Assembly: GCF_017571495.1 (NCBI RefSeq)
Contig: NZ_JAGETZ010000004.1
Coordinates: 124,001 to 188,000 of the forward strand
DNA from: Hymenobacter negativus
GTDB taxonomy: Bacteria; Bacteroidota; Bacteroidia; Cytophagales; Hymenobacteraceae
Reading direction: 5' to 3'
Length of the DNA: 64,000 nucleotides
The notes beneath the pieces were generated by a model that worked only from the letters and a program-made list of their open reading frames with translations, did not search any database and was not told the origin of the DNA. Positions 55,273-63,105 of the stretch are shown in pieces. A program made the translations under genes and the position numbers. Within the stretch, counting starts at the first letter, position 1; every line of letters starts with the position of its first letter.

Positions 55273-55449
55273 ATGGACGTTAAATATCTTTCGGACGACA
55301 AAGGCAAAATCACTGGCGTTTTTATTGCCATTGAGGAATGGGAGCGGCTGCAAAAGCAGTACGGCATCAAGGAAGAGGCTCTGGCTGATTCGGGAGCGAA
55401 GCTCCAGCAGTCGCTGGCCGAGGCGCTGAAAAAAGTAAAGCCGGAGTAG
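55273..55449 (+). CDS. 58-residue antitoxin-like protein, orphan
   Basis: ATG at 55273, stop at 55447-55449. The product starts MDVKYLSDDKGKITGVFIAI and continues EEWERLQKQYGIKEEALADS and a Lys-rich helical end. The IEEWERL pattern after a DDKGKITGV strand is typical of small Phd/RelB-type antitoxins in Bacteroidota. No RelE/ParE/Doc-type toxin ORF is seen on either side: upstream is the acylase gene and downstream a convergent unknown. It could be an orphan antitoxin or a remnant of a TA pair. The call rests on sequence pattern only. Confidence 0.6.
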   Translation: MDVKYLSDDKGKITGVFIAIEEWERLQKQYGIKEEALADSGAKLQQSLAEALKKVKPE

Positions 55450-55456
55450 CTGCCGG

Positions 55457-55951
55457 CTACTGCGCGGCAGTGGCCAGCAGCCCGAAAATGCCCTTCACAT
55501 TAAGCCGGGCAAACTTGCGTACCCGCTCAAAGCGGGCACTGGTTTCTTCCAGTTCATCGTCTTTGGGCAGTGGTTTGGGGACTTCGGTGTGCAGGCGCTC
55601 GAAAATGGAAGCAGCAATGTCCATGTAGCCGAGAAGCAGCAGGTATAGCTGTTTCTTTTCCGCATCAGCATAGCCCTTGGTTCTGATGGCCTTGTTCAAA
55701 GTGTCGAGTTGATTGGTTTCGTCGGTAAATAAATCGCGCAGCGCGCGCCGACGCTGCCAGTACAAGTCCAGCTGCTCGGGGCTGGCGGAGGAAGCAGCAA
55801 ACGGGAATGCTTCGGCAAATGCGATGGCTTGGGCAAAAGCCGTTTCGGCTTCGTAGACTGTAGTCAGGTGCTTTTGCAGGCTTACCCATAAGCCGGTGCG
55901 GGCTTTGTCGAAGGCAGTGGCAGTGGCAGCAGCAGAATCGGGACTGTTCAT
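55457..55951 (-). CDS. Uncharacterised helical protein
   Basis: This 164-residue soluble protein is Ala-rich and mainly helical. It begins MNSPDSAAATATAFDKARTG, then LWVSLQKHLTTVYEAETAFA, YWQRRRALRDLFTDETNQLD and KKQLYLLLLGYMDIAASIFE. It ends RFERVRKFARLNVKGIFGLL. No domain is recognised. The ATG at 55951 is chosen over 55981 because the first ten residues of the longer frame look unstructured; both are possible. It is convergent with the antitoxin-like ORF (7-bp gap), with no terminator between. Confidence 0.5.
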   Translation of the reverse strand: MNSPDSAAATATAFDKARTGLWVSLQKHLTTVYEAETAFAQAIAFAEAFPFAASSASPEQLDLYWQRRRALRDLFTDETNQLDTLNKAIRTKGYADAEKKQLYLLLLGYMDIAASIFERLHTEVPKPLPKDDELEETSARFERVRKFARLNVKGIFGLLATAAQ

Positions 55952-55996
55952 AGATGGCGGAGCAACTGAGTTTGGGAGCATGGGAACGAGCGCAAA

Positions 55997-56503
55997 TTAC
56001 CGCCCAAAATCGTCCTGCACACGCACGATGTCGTCTTCGTCCGAAGGGTTATCGGCATCGGTATGCTGCCAGATTTCGGCCAGCACGCCCCACTCCTTGA
56101 GTCCTACCAAGCGGTGGCGCTCGCCTTGCCGAAGAATGATGCGCTCGCCCACCTGGTAGCTTTTTACTTCGCCCTGCTCGTCGGTTTCGCTGGTGGCTAC
56201 CCCTACGGGGCCCTGCACCACCTGCCATATCTCGGCCCGGCGGTGATGGTATTGCCAGCTCAGGCGCTGGTGCGGTGCTACCAGCAGCACCTTGGGGCTC
56301 AGCCGACCCGCAATTCGCAGTCCTTCAACAGACAGACCGTCGAAATAAGTATTGGCAAATTGCTGTGCCTGACTTTCATCAATCACAAAAAAACCGCCCC
56401 AGGGCCGCGTGGGGTCTTCCTTTGCGATGGTGAATCCCTGCTGCTGGAGCGTCGCGGCTACTTGTTGAAACAGGGCACGTTTAAGCGGGTCAGAAGTAGG
56501 CAT
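55997..56503 (-). CDS. Cupin protein, mannose-6-phosphate isomerase type II-like
   Basis: This 168-residue cupin carries RPWGGFFVIDESQAQQFANT at the N-terminal side, then the core VLLVAPHQRLSWQYHHRRAE followed by IWQVVQGPVGVATSETDEQG. GERIILRQGERHRLVGLKEW is the second motif. It matches the cupin part of mannose-6-phosphate isomerase/mannose-1-phosphate guanylyltransferase enzymes (type II). The isolated 168-residue form suggests an independent sugar-phosphate isomerase; the substrate is unproven. It sits in a run of minus-strand genes of mixed function. Confidence 0.75.
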   Translation of the reverse strand: MPTSDPLKRALFQQVAATLQQQGFTIAKEDPTRPWGGFFVIDESQAQQFANTYFDGLSVEGLRIAGRLSPKVLLVAPHQRLSWQYHHRRAEIWQVVQGPVGVATSETDEQGEVKSYQVGERIILRQGERHRLVGLKEWGVLAEIWQHTDADNPSDEDDIVRVQDDFGR

Positions 56504-56562
56504 GCAATTTTTTATTCGTATTTAACAAAGCCCAAATCTAGCAGGAATCTCCTCTCGCCTCT

Positions 56563-57039
56563 TTATTCTTCCACATCGGCACCAGAAAAATAATCTGGTC
56601 TGTTTGTAGGCATCCAGCCCGTCAGGCTCATCTCAAACCGTACTTCGCCGCTTTTGGTCCGGCCGGTTTCCTGCCAGCCAGCGTGGCGGTAAAACCCTTC
56701 GGCGCGAGTGCCGGGTGCCGTACTCAACCATACGGGCTCAGTGGTTTGGGCAAAATACCAGGCCAACATCGCATCGTGCAGGGCGCGGCCGATTCCCCGG
56801 CAGTCATATTCGGGGTGCACGAACAGTGCCCAGATGCTGTGGTCCTGCAAGTCAGCGATGGCGAAGCCTGCCATACGGCCATTCTCTTCGGCTACCCAGC
56901 CCTGACCGCGGCGCGTGAGGTAGTCCACGTAATCATCATAGGTAACCAACGCCGGGTTGTTGAGCACGTTTTCCCGAACAGCGAGTCGAATCTCTGTCAT
57001 CAGCGGAATGTCGGCAATTTGCGCTTTTCTGATTAGCAT
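56563..57039 (-). CDS. GNAT-family N-acetyltransferase
   Basis: This 158-residue acetyltransferase starts MLIRKAQIADIPLMTEIRLA. It has WVAEENGRMAGFAIADLQDH, then IWALFVHPEYDCRGIGRALH, where the acetyl-CoA site Q/RxxGxG reads CRGIGRA. WLSTAPGTRAEGFYRHAGWQ is the C-terminal GNAT motif B. The acceptor cannot be deduced. It is separated from the cupin gene by 59 bp and from the next upstream gene by 64 bp, so co-transcription is possible but not clear. Confidence 0.88.
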   Translation of the reverse strand: MLIRKAQIADIPLMTEIRLAVRENVLNNPALVTYDDYVDYLTRRGQGWVAEENGRMAGFAIADLQDHSIWALFVHPEYDCRGIGRALHDAMLAWYFAQTTEPVWLSTAPGTRAEGFYRHAGWQETGRTKSGEVRFEMSLTGWMPTNRPDYFSGADVEE

Positions 57040-57103
57040 GTCTGATAAGCAGTTACATTAACTAAAAGTACGGGATATGCCATTACCAGAGTGGCGCTAG
57101 CTA

Positions 57104-57739
57104 CTAGCCGAAATCATAGGGATAACCGATGACTTGCAGGTCTTCCGCCAGTTGTGGCCAGTCTTCCAACTCATCCACAATGGCCAGCACCAACTCTTTG
57201 GTCAGGGTTTCGCCCCGGTAAACCTGCGCTACGGCGGTCGCGTTAATGGGCGACCGGTCGGTATCTTCGCCGTAGTATTCGTCGGCCCACTCCGCGTAGG
57301 TTTCGGGGTTGCCATCGAAGATGTAGAGTAGCTCTTCCGAGCCGTCGTCTTCATTCGCTACCACACCAGTTTGCCAGCCGTGTGCGGCCGTGTACCACAG
57401 GCAAAATGTGGTCCCAATAGAATTGACGGGCTCGCCAAAGACGAAATCGTCGAAATACGCGGGGAGCCCGCGGGTGATTTTCGCTTTGTCAGGCTGGTCG
57501 TACTCGTGCAGAAAGCCGTTTATTACGCAGCCCTCGGCACGAAATAAAATCAACATTTCATCGCCTTCGCCATCACGCATGGTCAGGACTTCTTCTCCTT
57601 CGGCCCAGTCGGCGCTGTAGGAATAGTAGCGGTATTCCCAGTCCTGCGAATTAATAGCATCGAGCACGGCCAGGGCCTTGCAGAGGCTTTTCAAAGAAGC
57701 TGCATCGGGCAGCGCGCTGTAATCCTGAGTGGAAATCAT
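57104..57739 (-). CDS. Conserved hypothetical protein
   Basis: This 211-residue soluble, acidic protein has a conserved-looking block, INSQDWEYRYYSYSADWAEG, then EEVLTMRDGEGDEMLILFRA and CVINGFLHEYDQPDKA. Trp- and Asp-rich segments follow (YIFDGNPETYAEWADEYYGE). I remember this WEYRYYSF...MRDGSGDE pattern from proteins of several phyla without function. There is no signal peptide. It is encoded alone in a minus-strand run. An immunity-type role has been proposed for some such acidic proteins, but I have no direct evidence here. Confidence 0.55.
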   Translation of the reverse strand: MISTQDYSALPDAASLKSLCKALAVLDAINSQDWEYRYYSYSADWAEGEEVLTMRDGEGDEMLILFRAEGCVINGFLHEYDQPDKAKITRGLPAYFDDFVFGEPVNSIGTTFCLWYTAAHGWQTGVVANEDDGSEELLYIFDGNPETYAEWADEYYGEDTDRSPINATAVAQVYRGETLTKELVLAIVDELEDWPQLAEDLQVIGYPYDFG

Positions 57740-57802
57740 GGTTGAGCGGGATTGGGCTTTATTCTGGCTTTGCTACGGATAATACTCCACGTCGATGGCC
57801 AA

Positions 57803-58771
57803 TCAGAAGGTCAACAGCTGTCCCTGTTCCGGAAATATAAGCTTCAACTGCAATGCGTTGGCTTCGACCAACTGCTTCTTGATGGCTGCCTCGTTTCCCT
57901 CGGATGGCTTGATGTGGGTGATAACGACCGGGAGCCCACGCAAGGCCGGAGCCCCGGTCAGTTGGGCAAGTGCAGCCATTTCCTGCATCATCAGCGCTGG
58001 GGTTAAGTGCCCAAAGAGTTGTTGCGTGGGCTGCGAGTTGGCGTACGACGTCTCGATAAAAATGGCTTTGAGCTGGCCACGCCGCACCAGCGGCTGCAGG
58101 GCCTGCCAGAGGCTGCGCAGGTTGTGGGTTTTCTCAATCTCGTCGGCGCCGGTGTCGCCCAAATACAGCAAATAGCTGTCCTGGCTACGCACCAGAAAGG
58201 CCGCGCTTTGCATGGGGCTTCCGTGACTAAGCACGAAGGCTTGCACACTCAGGCGGGTATTTTCGATTGGGCTCACCTGCTGGGGCACCAGGGCTTGCAG
58301 CTGGTATTTGCGCAACGCGGGCGGGTTGCCAGCGTTCCCAAAGTTGGGCCAGGCCTGCCAGTTGAAATAGTCGTTTTGAATGGTGGCCAGGCACTCCGAC
58401 AGACCATAAATGTGCTTGGGAGCATCGTCGGGCGCGTTGAGCAACAAGCCAGCGACGTGGTCGAGGTGCGCGTGCGAAATGCAATAAGCTTTGATGTAGC
58501 GCTTGAGTACCTCATCGGCCGGTACCGGAAATACCTGGTTCACTACGGCTTTCTCAATACCCACGCGTAGGCTGCCCGCGTCCAGGCACACATAGTCGGT
58601 GCTGCCCGCCGCGGCCACCAGATAAGCCGAAAGGTTGCCCTCTGCCAAGCCGCCTTTCACCCCCAGCGGCACCACCGCGAATGCCGCCCCAGCCGGCAAC
58701 TGCTGACCGCAGGCACTCAGGGCCGCGCCCCATTGCAACCAGACACCGCACAGCAACAGAAGAATACGCAT
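57803..58771 (-). CDS. Class-II cyclic-nucleotide phosphodiesterase-like MBL-fold protein, exported
   Basis: This 322-residue protein has the signal peptide MRILLLLCGVWLQWGAALSA. The catalytic stretch is YCISHAHLDHVAGLLLNAPD, the HxHLDH signature of class-II cAMP phosphodiesterases in the metallo-beta-lactamase fold. VQAFVLSHGSPMQSAAFLVR, SYLLYLGDTGADEIEKTHNL and KAIFIETSYANSQPTQQLFG carry further metal residues. It would hydrolyse cyclic nucleotides in the periplasm. The family name is firm; activity is inferred. The ChaN-like gene lies 24 bp upstream on the same strand, so the two are likely co-transcribed. Confidence 0.85.
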   Translation of the reverse strand: MRILLLLCGVWLQWGAALSACGQQLPAGAAFAVVPLGVKGGLAEGNLSAYLVAAAGSTDYVCLDAGSLRVGIEKAVVNQVFPVPADEVLKRYIKAYCISHAHLDHVAGLLLNAPDDAPKHIYGLSECLATIQNDYFNWQAWPNFGNAGNPPALRKYQLQALVPQQVSPIENTRLSVQAFVLSHGSPMQSAAFLVRSQDSYLLYLGDTGADEIEKTHNLRSLWQALQPLVRRGQLKAIFIETSYANSQPTQQLFGHLTPALMMQEMAALAQLTGAPALRGLPVVITHIKPSEGNEAAIKKQLVEANALQLKLIFPEQGQLLTF

Positions 58772-58795
58772 AGTTTGTGGCTATTTAGAGCATTC

Positions 58796-59677
58796 TCAAT
58801 AGGTCTTTCCCGCATCCGCTGGCACCACTACCACAAAATCGGCCACGTTCGCCAGCTCTTTGTCCAGGGTCTGTAACTGCTCCTGCGTCACCACGCTGAT
58901 GGTTTTGACACGGAGCTTGGGCGCGTACTGGCGCAGGAAGGCCACAATGCCGTCGTGGTTATCAGAGTGGTAGCTGCCGTTGAGATGCAGCATTGTTTGG
59001 CCAGGCTGGCGGCTGGCCTGAATGAAATGAGCCATGGTGGCATCTTTCAGCGCCTGGGCCTGGATAATATTTTGGGCACCGCCACCGTGAGCTTTGCTGT
59101 CACCGCCAAACATGGCCGCCATGTTCTTATAGCCGGGCAGGTCGTAATCCACTTTCAGGGGCAGCGGAGCCAGCAGGGCACGGTCGGTGGCCGGGATTTT
59201 GTCGAGGGCCGTGAGGCTGCGTTGGGCTACTACTTTGGCAAAGGGGCGCGGGGCATTGGTACCGACGATGGGGACGTGGTTTTCGCGGGCGAGCAGCATC
59301 AGCGGGCGGTAGTCGGTAGCGTAGTTGGGCCACGGGCGGGCCTGGCGCTCAAAGGCGGTATCGACCAGGGTGCCGGCGGCATATTGGGCCACCAACGGCT
59401 GGACATCGCGCTCAAACATTTCCATGCCCAGCACCAGTTGGCCGGGCTTCTTCAGCTTGAGCAGGTCCTTGGCTACTTGCAGCTCCAGCCAGTGGGCTAT
59501 GGCATCGTTGTGCTGTTCGCCGAAGAGCACTACGTCGGCTTGGACCAGTTCCTGCATCATCTGGTCATAGTCAGCCAACTGGCCGCCGGCGCTAAAGAGA
59601 CGGTAGGCGGGCCGGTCGCCGGTGAAAGTGAAGCCGGATAGCAGCAGAAAGAGGCTGGCGAGGGAAATAAAGCGCAT
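58796..59677 (-). CDS. ChaN-like (heme/iron-regulated) protein, exported
   Basis: This 293-residue protein has the signal peptide MRFISLASLFLLLSGFTFTG. The ChaN-domain hallmarks are ADVVLFGEQHNDAIAHWLEL, VLGMEMFERDVQPLVAQYAA and HVPIVGTNAPRPFAKVVAQR, ending with TMLHLNGSYHSDNHDGIVAF. ChaN-type proteins bind heme in the outer membrane or periplasm; some are lipoproteins, but no lipobox is seen here. The ATG at 59677 starts the signal directly. It is followed by the MBL-fold gene. A palindromic element lies at 59702, just upstream. Confidence 0.82.
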   Translation of the reverse strand: MRFISLASLFLLLSGFTFTGDRPAYRLFSAGGQLADYDQMMQELVQADVVLFGEQHNDAIAHWLELQVAKDLLKLKKPGQLVLGMEMFERDVQPLVAQYAAGTLVDTAFERQARPWPNYATDYRPLMLLARENHVPIVGTNAPRPFAKVVAQRSLTALDKIPATDRALLAPLPLKVDYDLPGYKNMAAMFGGDSKAHGGGAQNIIQAQALKDATMAHFIQASRQPGQTMLHLNGSYHSDNHDGIVAFLRQYAPKLRVKTISVVTQEQLQTLDKELANVADFVVVVPADAGKTY

Positions 59678-59701
59678 GGAATTGGAGGCGTTATTACAAA
59701 A

Positions 59702-59808
59702 GAACGTCATGCGGAGCTTGTCGGAGCAGCGCTACTGTGCAGAATAAATCCTTTCGATTGGATTACCCTTCGCAATAGAACTGCTCCGACAAGCTTCGCA
59801 TGACGTCC
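59702..59808. repeat. Palindromic element, GAACGTCATGC family, copy B
   Basis: The left arm 59702-59729 (GAACGTCATGCGGAGCTTGT...) and the right arm 59781-59808 match at 26 of 28 positions, with a 51-bp loop. It lies between two minus-strand genes. It is the same type as the elements at 34379 and 52303. Confidence 0.88.
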
Positions 59809-59834
59809 AAAGTTCGTCAGGCAAGCGGTGGAAT

Positions 59835-61223
59835 TTATCCTTTATAGAACATCCACTTGCCCAATTCCTTATAAGTTACCTTCTTGCCATACATCAGAAT
59901 ACCCACGCGGTAGATGCGGGCCGCCACCCACACCGTGCCAATGAATCCCAGAATAAGCAGCACGATGGACAGTGCCAGTTGCCACATGGGTACACCAAAC
60001 GGCAGACGGATAACCATAGCAATGGGCGAGGTAAAGGGAATCATCGACATCCAGAAAGCCACCGGGCCATCGGGGTTGCGCAGAATGACCGACACGCCCA
60101 CAATGTAGCTTAGGATAAGCGGCATGGTGATGGGCATCATGAACTGCTGGGTGTCGGTCTGGTCATCCACGGCCGCGCCTACGGCACCGAACAGGGCCCC
60201 ATAGAGTAAGTAGCCCCCTAAGAAGTAGACGATGAAGCCGAACAGAATGGTGCCCAGCGGCAGGTTCGACAAGGTGGAGAAGATGTTGAGGCGGCCAGCC
60301 GGATTTGACTGTTGGCCCTGCTTCTCCATGGTTTTGTCGAAGGTGGCCGCGGCGGAGCGCGGCTCGTCGTCGGCAGCGGCGGCACCGGGGGCCGTGGTGG
60401 GCGTTGCGGCTACCTCGGTTTTGGGCTTGTCGTCCTTTGTTACCAGAGGTAATACCACCGAACTGATGCCGAACGACAGCAGCCCCCACATCAGAAACTG
60501 GGTGAGGCCCACGGCGGCAATGCCCATGATTTTCCCCATCATCAAATCAAACGGCTTCACCGACGACAGCATCACTTCCATGATGCGGCTCGACTTCTCC
60601 TCCCCTACCCCGCGCATAATCTGCACGCCGTAGATAAAGATGAACAAGTAGATAGCCAGGGCCAGCGCATACGACATGCCCGAGGTGGCCAGGGCGTTGC
60701 TGTCGGCCTCCTTGCCGGTTTCATCCAGGCTGATGGCTTGCAGGTCTACTTTCGAGCGCAGGCGGTCGAGTTGCTCCTGTGAGAGACCCGACTTCTGCAT
60801 TTTCAGCTCCGAGAAAGCTTTGTTGAGGGCAGTTTCGACGGCGACCTGCTTTTTCAGGCTAATGTTGCCCTTGCCGAAAAACTGCACGCCCGTGGGCTTT
60901 TCCACGTCGAGGCCGGCGGGCAGGTACACCAAGCCGTCGTGCTTGGCTTTCTGGAAGCCCTTCTTGGCTTCGGCCAGGGTACCAGTAGCCGTTTCGAAAC
61001 GCAGTTGCGGAGTGCTTATGAGCCGGCTAGCAATGTTGAGGCCGCTGTCGTCGCGCACCTCCACTACGTCGGTAGTGTCGTTGTCGGAGCTGGCAATTTT
61101 GGCAACGAATACCCCGAAGCCAGCCAGCAGCAGCGGCACAGCCAGAGTGAGGACGATGAAGGCTCTTTTGCGAACCCGGGTCAGGTATTCGCGTTGAGCA
61201 ACGAGTAAAAATTTGGAAGCCAT
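59835..61223 (-). CDS. ABC-2 type transporter permease (NatB-like)
   Basis: This 462-residue permease starts MASKFLLVAQREYLTRVRKR with the first helix AFIVLTLAVPLLLAGFGVFV. A large extracytoplasmic domain (about 50-180) is followed by five or six membrane helices (ALALAIYLFIFIYGVQIMRG; GIAAVGLTQFLMWGLLSFGI; LPLGTILFGFIVYFLGGYLL; LPFGVPMWQLALSIVLLILG). VGEEKSSRIMEVMLSSVKPF is the typical coupling segment. It is the partner of the ATPase encoded upstream (61367), together a NatAB-like exporter of Na+ or an unknown substrate. A palindromic spacer lies between the two genes. Confidence 0.87.
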   Translation of the reverse strand: MASKFLLVAQREYLTRVRKRAFIVLTLAVPLLLAGFGVFVAKIASSDNDTTDVVEVRDDSGLNIASRLISTPQLRFETATGTLAEAKKGFQKAKHDGLVYLPAGLDVEKPTGVQFFGKGNISLKKQVAVETALNKAFSELKMQKSGLSQEQLDRLRSKVDLQAISLDETGKEADSNALATSGMSYALALAIYLFIFIYGVQIMRGVGEEKSSRIMEVMLSSVKPFDLMMGKIMGIAAVGLTQFLMWGLLSFGISSVVLPLVTKDDKPKTEVAATPTTAPGAAAADDEPRSAAATFDKTMEKQGQQSNPAGRLNIFSTLSNLPLGTILFGFIVYFLGGYLLYGALFGAVGAAVDDQTDTQQFMMPITMPLILSYIVGVSVILRNPDGPVAFWMSMIPFTSPIAMVIRLPFGVPMWQLALSIVLLILGFIGTVWVAARIYRVGILMYGKKVTYKELGKWMFYKG

Positions 61224-61228
61224 GTTTT

Positions 61229-61363
61229 TAGCTATTGACTACTAGCTGTTAGCTAATAGCGTTGAGTAAGAAGCGGAGAACGGCCATTAGTTTTACTTTC
61301 AGGCCTATTGCAGCAAGGCATTATCTGGCAGCCAATGGCTAGCAGCTAGTAGCCATTGGCTTA
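61229..61363. repeat. Imperfect inverted repeat between ABC ATPase and permease genes
   Basis: TAGCTATTGACTACTAGCTG-TTAGCTAATAGC (61229-61260) is mirrored by GCCAATGGCTAGCAGCTAGT-AGCCATTGGCTTA (61331-61363). The word TAGCT recurs, as in the other low-complexity spacers of this window. Confidence 0.6.
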
Positions 61364-61366
61364 TAA

Positions 61367-62311
61367 TCAGACGGTTTCTTCTACCAGTGTTTCGGGCATG
61401 GTTTCGCTCACGCGCCGGATGAAAATCTCGTTGATGCTTGGGATTTTCTCGCGGAAGGCTTCCACTTCTATGCCTGCAGAGTTAATCAGGTAGCGCAGCA
61501 GCTCATTGGGGCGCACGCCTTCATGCAGCTGCACCCGAATATAGAAATGGCCATTTTCGCGCGCTTTCTGCTCCACTACCTCAAAATCGGGATGCGTGAC
61601 GATGGGCTTGCCTACTCCCTCTACCTCGTAGGTGTTGGTTTTGAACTGATTCCGAATCACTTCAATGGGTCCATCCAGCACCTTGCGCGAGCGGTTGATG
61701 AGGGCAATGTTGTCGCACATCTCCTCCACCGATTCCATGCGGTGCGTCGAGAAAATGATGGTAGCGCCCTGCTTGCGCAACTCCAAAATCTCGTCCTTGA
61801 TGAGGTTAGCGTTAATAGGGTCGAAGCCCGAGAACGGCTCGTCCAGAATAATCAGGCTGGGCTGGTGCAGCACCGTGGCAATGAACTGCACCTTCTGCTG
61901 CATGCCCTTGCTGAGGTCTTCCACGTTTTTACCGGCCCACTCCTTAATTTCAAAGCGGTTCAGCCACTGCTTGATGCGCGCTGTTGCATCGGCTTTGGTT
62001 AGGCCGCGCAACTGGGCCAGGTAGAGCAGCTGCTCGCCCACTTTCATCTTTTTATAGAGGCCGCGCTCCTCGGGCAGGTAGCCAATTTGGGCAATGTGAG
62101 CGGGGTTCAGCTTCTCGCCCCGGAACCGGATTTCGCCTTCATCAGCGCCCGTAATCTGGGTGATGATGCGGATGAGCGAGGTTTTGCCTGCGCCGTTGGG
62201 CCCAAGCAGACCAAAAATGCTGCCCTCCGGAATGGCGAGGCTCACGCCGGAAAGGGCGACGTGGTTGGCGTAGGCCTTGCGCACGTCGATGGCTTCGAGA
62301 ATAGGTTTCAC
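61367..62311 (-). CDS. ABC-2 type transporter ATPase (NatA-like)
   Basis: This 314-residue ATPase has Walker A GLLGPNGAGKTSLIRIITQI (about 33-52), the signature LSKGMQQKVQFIATVLHQP, Walker B SLIILDEPFSGFDPIN and the switch His in IFSTHRMESVEEMCDNIALI. A C-terminal domain of about 90 residues follows. The start is placed at a GTG (62311), since the longer frame begins with a TTG inside the TAnnTTTG -7 box at 62360-62367. It drives the permease at 59835. Confidence 0.88.
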   Translation of the reverse strand: MKPILEAIDVRKAYANHVALSGVSLAIPEGSIFGLLGPNGAGKTSLIRIITQITGADEGEIRFRGEKLNPAHIAQIGYLPEERGLYKKMKVGEQLLYLAQLRGLTKADATARIKQWLNRFEIKEWAGKNVEDLSKGMQQKVQFIATVLHQPSLIILDEPFSGFDPINANLIKDEILELRKQGATIIFSTHRMESVEEMCDNIALINRSRKVLDGPIEVIRNQFKTNTYEVEGVGKPIVTHPDFEVVEQKARENGHFYIRVQLHEGVRPNELLRYLINSAGIEVEAFREKIPSINEIFIRRVSETMPETLVEETV

Positions 62312-62359
62312 AGAAAGAAGGGTTGGTTGATGGGCTAAATGTAGAGGAACGTAGCGGGG

Positions 62360-62367
62360 CAAATGTA
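62360..62367 (-). promoter_or_regulatory. TACATTTG -7 element of the ABC-2 operon
   Basis: Exact TAnnTTTG match on the minus strand, 48 bp before the GTG start at 62311. It rules out a start at 62362. Confidence 0.55.
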
Positions 62368-62463
62368 TTGGGACCTTCCCTTAATTGCCAGCCTTTGGGA
62401 GCCAAGCGGCTCTAGGGGGCTCCCGAGCGGTGAATCAGTGGGATGAATGGGAATGCGCCTGGC

Positions 62464-63105
62464 TCAGCCAACCTGGGTTGGCTCCGGCTCGGCCAGCTCA
62501 GCCATGCTGGCTTCGAGCCGGTCGAGGTGCTGGCCGTAGAGGCGTTGCAGGTAACGTTTCGTCAGGCTGGCCACGGGCAGATAGAGCAAAGCTGGCACCA
62601 CCGCCACCAGCAATACCACCAGCAGCGCGAGGCCCGGCCAGGTAGTCAGCCAGACGTGCTTTTTGGTGGTTGAGGCCACCATTAGCACGTTTATAACCCC
62701 GGTCACTGGCAGCATAGCCAGCGTGAAGCGGTAATAGAAGCGAATAAGCGCCCGCAGGCCGCTGGCCAGTCGGACAAGATGGGCCCGCAGGTCGCCGGCC
62801 GCATCGTCCATGCGGCGCAGCAGGTGCAGCTTGCGGTACAGGTAACCAATGCAAACCAGTCCAATCAGCACCAGCACCCCGCCCAATACCCGTAGCCAGA
62901 CTGACTGGGCCAGCCCGAACAGGGCCAGTGCCCCCGCCAGCACCCCAAAATTCATGTACAATTCCAGCCGGGCACTACGCCGCAGTCGCTCCACGATGCC
63001 GTCGGACTGCTGAGCCAGCAAATGGGTGAGGGCAGCGGCATCGAGCGGGGCCGGGGTATCGGCCGGTGGTTGCCGCCACTGGCGGCGGAGGTCATCGAGT
63101 TCCAT
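62464..63105 (-). CDS. Membrane protein linked to the ECF sigma factor
   Basis: This 213-residue protein starts MELDDLRRQWRQPPADTPAP, a soluble charged N-terminus of about 48 residues. Four membrane helices follow: LYMNFGVLAGALALFGLAQS, VLGGVLVLIGLVCIGYLYR, FTLAMLPVTGVINVLMVAS and PGLALLVVLLVAVVPALLYL. It ends in a charged helix (LYGQHLDRLEASMAELAEPE). Its ATG overlaps the TGA of the sigma factor gene in TGATG, so the two are translationally coupled. A role in regulating the sigma factor (anti-sigma-like) is likely from position, but no known anti-sigma domain is seen. Confidence 0.6.
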   Translation of the reverse strand: MELDDLRRQWRQPPADTPAPLDAAALTHLLAQQSDGIVERLRRSARLELYMNFGVLAGALALFGLAQSVWLRVLGGVLVLIGLVCIGYLYRKLHLLRRMDDAAGDLRAHLVRLASGLRALIRFYYRFTLAMLPVTGVINVLMVASTTKKHVWLTTWPGLALLVVLLVAVVPALLYLPVASLTKRYLQRLYGQHLDRLEASMAELAEPEPTQVG

